From Cristatella mucedo (lineage: Eukaryota; Bryozoa; Phylactolaemata; Cristatellidae): a stretch of 64,000 nt of DNA. Location of the stretch: positions 2,181,393-2,245,392 of the forward strand of contig WPIO01000044.1 of NCBI GenBank assembly GCA_009760855.2. Direction: 5' to 3'. The number at the start of each line of letters is the position of its first letter. Position 1 is the stretch's first letter. This document shows, in pieces, positions 59,901-64,000 of the stretch. The notes below the pieces were generated by a model. That model was not told where the DNA came from and ran no database searches. It saw only the letters and a list, made by a program, of their open reading frames with translations. Both the position numbers and the translations under genes were made by a program.

Positions 59901-61761
59901 ATGCAGGTGCATGATACTAGAATGGGCTGAGAGTCGCTTTGTTGCAGATCGTCTTTTTTGCAGAGGGAGCTGACGGAGCTCCGCTGAGCAATCGTGCAAC
60001 AGCAGACTCCGACCAGGCAAGGGACTTCAAGAGTGTCCATGTCGACATTAAGAAGCTAGCTCAATTTCTTGTCGGACAGCAAGTAAATAGCGATCGAGTA
60101 GTGCTGAGTGAGTATGAGCATGCTGATATGCATACAACGTGGATGTGTGCCACACCCCGGTTTGCTGCCAGGCACCGTGCCTGTCAATTGGTACAGGCTT
60201 GTAATGCACAGACACGACCTGCTAGTTATGTATCCACTGGGCACTAGCATTTCCAACAAGTACAAAAAGCACAAGAGCACTTAGCTACATGAAAAGAAGC
60301 CTCTTTCAAAGCTGAGGGAGTGTCATCGGAGACGACTTAGAGAAGTCACCGTGGCCTAGCCGGTAGCATAACAGGGTTGTTACTTGTAAACTAGCACATT
60401 CTTCATTTGAAGTTCCCTTTGGCTTCTTAGATAAATCTCTCAATTCTTCATTTATCAGAAAATAGCATTTGCCGATCTTTGTTTCTGACCGGGCGATCGC
60501 GCATCAAACCGTGGCTGAGCTTATGTATGGTGAGCCGTGATGGCACACTAGGTAGGGCAGTTGCTTTTCACAATCTCGGCCCCAATGCTGGGATTGGCAA
60601 GCAAAATCCAGCCTTGCTTTTTTGTGCTGTACAGTCAACAATGAATTGGCCACAAGCACATTCAGTCCTTGTTGGTTAAGCCATCTACTCATGGTGTTTT
60701 GGCCTACTACCATTCCGGTTGCTTGGCAGAGACTCTGGCAGTGCATTTTAGCAGAACAAACTTGTCCTTCAGAGCCATGCTTTTGAAAAGCCGGTCCTCC
60801 CTCGGAGAAGGGCGACCCGATCACGGCAGTGCCTCTGTGCTACCATTGTCCAGATGTTTCCTAATACTGTTCCAAACAATAGCCTCTGAGATCTTCAGCT
60901 GCCTTCGATATCTTGGTTTCAATGGCCATCTCTGTCCAAAGACATCAAAAGCACTCTTGAACCTCAGAAAGGTGTGCAACTAGTGGCATGTTCTGGTCCC
61001 ATACTGAGCATCTCTATGGCAGGGCCTTATCAGGTCAAGAAAACTTCCGGGTACGTTAGCTGGCCGAGGCATAGTCGGTGACAAAATAAGTTCTTCTGGA
61101 TGGCATCCAAGAGGGAGGTCGATAGTAACGTGACCACGCCTCCCTATCTCTTTACATGAGAACTGTTGACTCGGTTGCCGACGAATGCAGTTACTTACTC
61201 AACCAAGCGTAGCAAACTGCAAATTAGTGGAAAATTATATTGACAGATTGTTACAATTCAATAACTAGTGTAGCTTAATGACTTACGCAAATACTGGCGT
61301 TAGCAACAACCGAACTCGGATCGATGGGCCGGGTGCATAGAAACCTTTGGAGGGCAGTGTATAGGCCAATCAAAAACATCGACCCTTCACTTATGGTAGA
61401 GCCAATCCATTTATTCTCCATAAATCACATTCGCTGGCATTCAGCTTGAGACTGGCGCGTGACAGCAACTAACCTGCAGAGTAGGGTAGCAATATTAGTC
61501 TGGCATGACTTAAACAAGCCCTTTCCTGCAGCTGGTAACCCCAAAATTTATTGGCAGAGTATGCACAAACCAAGTGCACTTAAAAACCAAGCTTATTTAT
61601 AGTTTTTAAAAAGTGTTGTAATAAAGCTATTTAATCAACAAAGCTAATATATAAATCGTCTCGCGTTTCTAGACCTGGTGTCAGAGCAAGCTGCCCAGCT
61701 GATTGTCCTCTACAACAACGTTGTCATACAGTATGTGATACCAGCAGTGGCAGCGGTGTAA
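37164..61761 (+). CDS. HUS1: HUS1 checkpoint clamp subunit, complete gene
   Basis: HUS1 pairs with RAD9 and RAD1 in the 9-1-1 ring, a PCNA-like clamp loaded at damaged DNA by RAD17-RFC to activate ATR signalling. Eight exons with GT/AG borders join into 290 codons (human HUS1 has 280). The matches run the whole length: [10 protein letters not shown] (human MKFRAKIVDG), [12 protein letters not shown] (IAKLAKTCTLRI), GTQMWCEI (GVSMWCEL), [20 protein letters not shown] ([20 protein letters not shown]), [58 protein letters not shown] and VIQYVIPA near the C-terminus. Exons: 37164-37215, 37786-37913, 44556-44732, 45080-45187, 48707-48781, 53779-53878, 59964-60107, 61673-61761. No frameshift or stop was seen, so it looks functional. 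It is transcribed divergently from separase. Confidence 0.95.
37475..37511. repeat. (GT)n microsatellite in HUS1 intron 1
   Basis: About 18 GT units. Confidence 0.97.
37535..37598 (+). mobile_element. SINE B 3' part, direct
   Basis: GGCATAAAGCACCTGAATAG and AGATTAAGTTCTCTTAGTAG are the SINE B 3' hairpin on the plus strand. It faces an inverted copy starting at 37628. Confidence 0.65.
37628..37768 (-). mobile_element. SINE B, inverted, abutting HUS1 exon 2
   Basis: It runs from TATAATTTATATAGTGCCCG through AGGGCTCGAGCCCACGACTT to TGTGCCAAACCAGTGCG. It ends about 17 bp before the HUS1 exon 2 acceptor. Confidence 0.75.
37786..37913 (+). CDS. HUS1: HUS1 exon 2
   Basis: The acceptor cttgcatcttttatag follows directly on a SINE end. 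The exon encodes [20 protein letters not shown] and [12 protein letters not shown], the first beta-sheet half of the clamp domain. The donor is AAG|GTTAGT, phase 0. Confidence 0.95.
38000..40780. other. HUS1 intron 2, no recognised gene
   Basis: No exon or repeat family was recognised, apart from the (AT)n tract at 38907-38975. Confidence 0.45.
38907..38975. repeat. (AT)n microsatellite
   Basis: About 34 AT units. YIYI ORFs are artefacts. Confidence 0.98.
40787..41400 (-). mobile_element. LINE family 2 3' fragment
   Basis: It starts with AATAATACATTTGTATAGTA and the inverted hairpin. It continues through CTATGGGAGCACACTAACTT to coding remains (AGTGAGTGATAGAACCTTGA, the complement of the RT C-terminus FKVLSLTF). 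Confidence 0.75.
41811..42785 (-). mobile_element. LINE family 2, 5'-truncated, C-terminal ORF open
   Basis: A 212-codon minus-strand frame (42777-42139) reads [60 protein letters not shown] and [20 protein letters not shown], the post-RT domain of L2/CR1-type LINEs. The 3' end at 41811 has TAATAATAATAA and the inverted hairpin. It is the best coding copy of family 2 here. It lies in HUS1 intron 2. Confidence 0.85.
42955..43097 (-). mobile_element. SINE B, near full length
   Basis: It reads (on +) TTCATGTGTATAGTGCCCTA, GGGCTCGAGCCCACGACCTC and ACCACTGGGCCAAACCTGCA. Confidence 0.8.
43605..43715 (-). mobile_element. SINE B, partial
   Basis: TTCATTTGTATAGCGCTTAG and GGCTTGAGCCCACGACCTCG are present. 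The tRNA-like head end is missing. Confidence 0.65.
44078..44225 (+). mobile_element. SINE A with inverted-duplicated head
   Basis: The tail part reads GCGTTCGAATCCTGCAGTGG and AAGCAATGGTGATAGCTATT. The head region forms a near-perfect hairpin: the arm at 44081-44103 pairs with 44110-44132 (22 of 23 positions) around a 6-base loop. Confidence 0.7.
44556..44732 (+). CDS. HUS1: HUS1 exon 3
   Basis: The exon has 59 codons, phase 0 to 0, acceptor ttgcatttcatatctag and donor GACGTG|GTAAGT. It encodes [20 protein letters not shown] and [20 protein letters not shown], matching human FFNEFQMEGVSAENNEIY and [20 protein letters not shown]. Confidence 0.95.
45080..45187 (+). CDS. HUS1: HUS1 exon 4
   Basis: The exon has 36 codons, acceptor gtctgcttctttaag and donor GAC|GTAAGT. 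It encodes [20 protein letters not shown], matching human [21 protein letters not shown]. Confidence 0.94.
46569..47705 (+). mobile_element. pogo/Tigger transposon, internally deleted
   Basis: The ends are weak inverted repeats (CAGTCGTCCCT at the left; the right end reads AAGTCGACCCT on the minus strand) next to TATA. The transposase remains read [20 protein letters not shown], the DDE_1 signature of Tigger elements, then after a frame change the 183-codon C-terminal ORF (46761-47312) with an acidic [15 protein letters not shown] stretch and the PIP-like motif QLPITMFF. The N-terminal DNA-binding and most of the catalytic domain are deleted, so it is not autonomous. It lies in HUS1 intron 4. 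Confidence 0.85.
47735..47884 (-). mobile_element. SINE B, near full length
   Basis: It reads (on +) TGGGATAGCGCCCTAAGAGA, CACGGGCTCGAGCCAATGAC and ACCACTGGGCCAAACCAGTG. It follows the Tigger right end after a GT/GC-GT tract. Confidence 0.75.
48250..48390 (+). mobile_element. SINE A, near full length
   Basis: The head is GAGCCGTGATGGCACACTAG, the B box is TTGGTTCGATTCCTGC, and the body has TATCGCCACTGCAAGCGGTG and GTGATAGCCGTAAAGGC, which can fold as ATCGCCAC/GTGGTGAT. It is the cleanest copy of this family. Confidence 0.8.
48707..48781 (+). CDS. HUS1: HUS1 exon 5
   Basis: The exon has 25 codons, acceptor agctatttttcag and donor GGCGTG|GTAAGC. It encodes [20 protein letters not shown], matching human VSIYLPVLKTMKSVVEKMKN, the interdomain connector region of the clamp. 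Confidence 0.94.
49160..49255 (+). mobile_element. LINE family 2-like tail
   Basis: AAAGTGCCTAGAAAGAGATT and TAGTTCTCTTGGGGTACAAT, then ACTACTATTATTCTATTACT: a 3' hairpin with a degenerate TTA tail, directly before a family 1 fragment. Confidence 0.6.
49285..49495 (+). mobile_element. LINE family 1 RT fragment
   Basis: The frame reads [20 protein letters not shown] and [13 protein letters not shown]. It is truncated on both sides and sits in front of a second, larger copy. Confidence 0.75.
49496..50850 (+). mobile_element. LINE family 1, 5'-truncated
   Basis: A 225-codon frame holds the RT motifs [40 protein letters not shown] and [13 protein letters not shown], and breaks at a TGA after TASHHV. 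An internal deletion follows (FKSQRFEQ runs directly into RIQSKV). The 3' end GAGTTACAGACGGAGATACA and TTACATTACA is intact. It is about as close to the 54-57.8 kb copy as one would expect for a young family. Confidence 0.88.
50850..51595 (+). mobile_element. LINE family 1-like 3' fragment, diverged
   Basis: Degenerate counterparts of family 1 3' coding blocks follow: AGTGATGAATATGGCTG, CAATAAATTAGTTGTTC and TTTGTGGAGTTACATGCAGA, then ATAAATTACATTACATTACT. It is an older copy in tandem with the preceding one. Confidence 0.7.
52003..52110 (-). mobile_element. LINE family 2 tail
   Basis: ATAATAATAATGCATTTGAT and TAAGCGTCCTCCGAGAACTC are the inverted 3' hairpin. Confidence 0.65.
52570..53010 (-). 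mobile_element. LINE family 2 3' fragment
   Basis: It includes AACATGGTTAGGGTTGAAAT, CACTAAATGCTGTGATAAAT and coding remains (minus strand [20 protein letters not shown] and [20 protein letters not shown]). Confidence 0.75.
53779..53878 (+). CDS. HUS1: HUS1 exon 6
   Basis: The exon encodes [20 protein letters not shown] and [13 protein letters not shown], matching human VIEANLDGELNLKIETELVC. The acceptor at ttggcacag|ATC was chosen over cag at 53738 because only it keeps phase 0 without a stop. It ends TGG G|GTAAGT, phase 1. Confidence 0.92.
54117..54205 (-). mobile_element. LINE family 2 tail
   Basis: TAATAATAATTGTTATAATG and TATAGCGCCCTCACAGAACG are the inverted hairpin only. Confidence 0.65.
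54260..57800 (+). mobile_element. LINE family 1, longest copy (L2/CR1 type)
   Basis: The APE-type endonuclease (54669-55466) shows [44 protein letters not shown] and [10 protein letters not shown]. The linker (55432-56013) has [19 protein letters not shown]. The RT ORF (55950-57584, 544 codons) has [64 protein letters not shown] and the C-terminal [20 protein letters not shown] domain. The three ORFs lie in frames 0, 1, 0 with short overlaps, indicating two frameshifts that break EN from RT. The expected SDH of the endonuclease is not legible near the first break. The 3' end is GAGATACATTACATTACA. The 5' end is uncertain. It lies in HUS1 intron 6. Confidence 0.9.
58045..58145 (+). mobile_element. 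SINE B 3' half
   Basis: AGCTCGAGCCCTGTGGCATA, CTGACTAGAGGTCAAGTCCT and TAGGGTGCTATACAAATGAA are SINE B in direct orientation. Confidence 0.7.
58320..58765 (+). mobile_element. LINE family 2 3' fragment
   Basis: It reads GAACCAATCTCAAATATCTT, GTGACCGTGCCTTTAGTTCG, the tail CATATGTAAAGTGCCTAGAA and AAAGATTAAGTTCTCTGATG, ending in ATTATTATC. Confidence 0.75.
59255..59598 (-). mobile_element. LINE family 2 3' fragment
   Basis: It includes TGAATGGTGAGTAAAATCAT, GCACATCAAGGACGAATCAC and GAGCATATGAACTAAATGCA, then TCTCCAAAGGAT: inverted 3' UTR and coding end without the extreme tail. It ends about 360 bp before HUS1 exon 7. Confidence 0.7.
59964..60107 (+). CDS. HUS1: HUS1 exon 7
   Basis: The acceptor gtcttttttgcag|AG restores Glu after the TGG codon. 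An upstream gttgcag acceptor would create a stop. The exon encodes [20 protein letters not shown], matching human EVHIDIRKLLQFLAGQQVNP. The donor is CTGA|GTGAGT. Confidence 0.93.
60345..60420 (+). mobile_element. tRNA-like sequence
   Basis: GTGGCCTAGCCGGTAGCATA contains an excellent A-box match (TGGCCTAGCCGG). The B box is poor (TTTGAAGTTCCC). It is probably the head of another SINE. Confidence 0.35.
60529..60605 (+). mobile_element. SINE A head fragment
   Basis: GTGAGCCGTGATGGCACACT and AGGTAGGGCAGTTGCTTTTC match the SINE A head. It is truncated before the B box. Confidence 0.65.
61673..61761 (+). CDS. HUS1: HUS1 exon 8 and stop
   Basis: After acceptor ctcgcgtttctag the frame reads [20 protein letters not shown] and stops at TAA 61759-61761. 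The final strand matches human HEDVSLQYFIPALS. A possible AATAAA polyadenylation signal lies at 62258-62263. Confidence 0.9.
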
Positions 61762-62540
61762 GTGCACACCCACCCGCGCATACGACGACGACGGTGTGAC
61801 TTGTGCAGCGACGCACTCTGAGGCAGCAGGCAACTTCTTGGGTCGACAGCAGAGCAGGCCTTACGGTGCCTCGGAGGCTGCGAGGCATGAGCAAGTGCTG
61901 CAAGGCACGGCAGAGCCACCGTGTGCAAGGGCTATCGGACAGATTGCAATGCCGTTTGCACTTCTTCGTACACCCTTGCCAAGTCGTCCTCGTCTAACTC
62001 TTTCAGCAGGCAGAGAACTGCGTGTAGAATGTTAGCACTCTACAACAAGTGACAGCGCTAACAGGACTTCCGAGCTGTGATACGGTGCCAGTACACACAC
62101 AGCAATCGCATCATTGTTGCTTGTTTTCATTAGTAGTTAGGACTCGTTAAGAGGTGATCTCCGGTGTTGTCATTTACATGGTACTCGGGCTGTACCGTGC
62201 CCTCTTCGATCCCTTGCCCCCTTCTCTGTGGGTTTGAATAAGTACCAGGATTGGCCAAATAAAGAAAATGCCACATCAAGCCTGGCTTGTTTTTCAGGTG
62301 CAGTAGCAGGGTAAAGGAACAAGAAGTAAAATGCAGAGTGCAAAACAGGTGCTACCCCCTTTTTTACAAGTTCCAAATGAAAGTACTCCATCGGCAGGCA
62401 GTGATTTTATGCCATACAGGCTTGTAAGCGTATAAAGACAGCGACTGATTCGCACCACTGGCTTACCCGAGGGTACCTGCTGGCTGCTGCTGGCACCGGT
62501 GTGATGTGTGATGCTGCTGCAGCAGGTTCTCCGAGTTTAG

Positions 62541-62966
62541 GTGCTCTGTAAAGGAGATCGTCGTAATAAGCTCGTGGAATTAACCATTAGAGAGTCAAGC
62601 ACCTGCACTAATAAACTTGCAAACTTGTCAGAACTGCAATTGACTCACCTGATCCTGCTAATGCAGAGAGTAAGAATATGCCTCAATAGATTTCTCGTCG
62701 CATGGCAACCATTATTTTCATATGGGCTGTTAGTACGCTCCTTCGAAGGCAACCCCTCAAGAAGTGAGAACGACCCACTTGAGCTGTATGCAGACGTCGG
62801 TTTCCATCGGTTTTCGGTGGGTCTTGTTGCCTACATCACTCCCAGTGGGCCTCGGTTTCCTCACGGAAAACCGATACACGACCGCCTGGCTCAGCTTCTT
62901 TGGAAAAACCGACGGACTAATCGACTGATCAGAACTGCCTTTAAGAGCCTGCCTCCTTTGTATTGA
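62541..62966 (+). other. unidentified open frame in HUS1 3' flank
   Basis: A 141-codon frame ends LYADVGFHRFSVGLVAYITP, RFPHGKPIHDRLAQLLWKNR and TAFKSLPPLY. No family was recognised, and the base composition gives no coding support. It could be chance or a repeat-derived frame. Confidence 0.2.
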
Positions 62967-62999
62967 AAAAATGGCAAAAGACAGCATGACTTCGCTGAC

Positions 63000-64000
63000 T
63001 TTGAGGCTTACTCGGCGAGTCCCTTTTTATGGGACACATTTAGTAAGGAGTATATTAATAAAGTAGAGCTCTCGAAAATACAACCTCTAAGCCCAGCCTG
63101 ACCATTAAGCATGCACAATTGTCTACTGCCCCAATTACAGCGAACTCTTGAGTACTCCGTGGGTGGAGCTTTGTTAAAGACTGATGAAAAACCGACAGAA
63201 AAACCGAACGTGTAAACGGCCTAATCGTTTTCACTTTGATCGCCGCTCGGCTGAACGTGTTGACTTACTCGACTGGCCTTCACTTCACTGTCACATCTAG
63301 GATACCTTCGGGTGCGATATCACAAAACCTTGGTCGAGTAGCAGATGCTGATCCCATTGCTTACTTTACGTCAGCAACAGGATAAATGGGTGAAGATCCC
63401 TGCTTCCAAACCTACCTAAGACGAAGATCAGCTGATCAACTATTCGAGCAGGGGAGAGACCACTAGACCCTCCTCACCCAAGAATTGGGCGTTGCCTCAA
63501 TTTCAGCTCGGGTGTTGTAGCATATAGGGTCACCTATCCTATGTGTAGCACCCCTTACAAGATCGGTTAAGCGTTGGGTCTTTGGACCTTCGCCCCGATA
63601 GCGATTCGTGATCTCTTGTACATAACATATAGTGCTCTAGTCGAATGGGAGCAGGTGCTTAAGTAAGTGTGATCCCCACTTGCTGTATATTGCCCAAATA
63701 CATCTCACATATCTAATATATATGAGATATATCTCATATATCTGCCCCAGCTCAATTTCATCGCTTGTCGATCTCACGCAAACCCAGACCAATCTGAGCG
63801 ACCCACCCCTGTTGTTAGCTATAGTAACAAGGCAGCGCTATGCAGTAACACACACAGAAAGCTCTCGAGGATTTAGACGCCTGGCAGCGGCAACCCCTAT
63901 CGCCTCTTGGCTTCTACTGTGAGACAACCTTGCAGGTTGAAAGGATCTAGCCGTGCGAACAACCGGCATGTAAGGTTACTTTTAGCCAGTTGAACCGACA
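63000..64000. other. right end, nothing recognised
   Basis: No exon or known repeat was found. A short AT palindrome (CATATATGAGATATATCTCA-like) lies at about 63705-63742, and a possible hairpin (GGGTGTTGTAGCATATAGG with CCTATGTGTAGCACCCC) at about 63509-63552. Confidence 0.4.

Noticed and set aside
63480-63640. Possible small structured RNA
   Set aside because: A hairpin can be drawn, but the sequence does not match 5S, U-snRNA or tRNA features that I know.

Overview
The window is animal nuclear DNA, not bacterial. Its genes are split into short exons with GT/AG borders, the introns are long, and the intervening DNA is full of decayed non-LTR retrotransposons, SINEs, Tc1/mariner and pogo/Tigger DNA transposons and long microsatellites. 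The retroelement types fit an invertebrate metazoan; I cannot name the species.

Two host genes can be reconstructed exon by exon. On the minus strand, from about 31.1 kb down to 4.2 kb, lies a homologue of separase (ESPL1/separin), the protease that cleaves cohesin at anaphase. Sixteen phase-consistent coding exons (31104 to 4368) give an open frame of 2,024 codons. It covers the helical-repeat N-terminus, a giant 2.45 kb exon holding the Cys-rich patch, the acidic DDSD segment and the disordered linker, and the start of the C-terminal region. A weaker 17th exon is proposed at 4246-4164. The exons with the catalytic His and Cys were not found and probably lie beyond the left edge. On the plus strand, from 37164 to 61761, lies a complete eight-exon HUS1 gene of 290 codons. 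HUS1 is a subunit of the 9-1-1 DNA-damage checkpoint clamp. The two genes are divergent, with start codons about 6 kb apart, and both act in chromosome maintenance.

Layout: 1-4.1 kb, repeats (GT microsatellite, LINE fragments, SINE). 4.2-31.1 kb, separase, with a degenerate Tc1 element, LINE fragments, a broken PIP-box ORF and a decayed transposon-like gene in its introns. 31.2-37.1 kb, intergenic repeats, a compound CT/CGCT microsatellite, a tRNA-like sequence and one unidentified exon candidate on the minus strand. 37.2-61.8 kb, HUS1, with a Tigger element (46.6-47.7 kb) and a long LINE (about 54.3-57.8 kb) with an intact reverse-transcriptase ORF in its introns. 61.8-64 kb, 3' flank with no recognised gene.

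At least two LINE families of the L2/CR1 type are present. One ends in repeats of ATTAC. The other ends in a conserved double hairpin followed by TTA repeats. A tRNA-derived SINE family carries nearly the same hairpin at its 3' end, suggesting a LINE/SINE partnership. All assignments come from reading the sequence and from memory of family motifs; no search was run.
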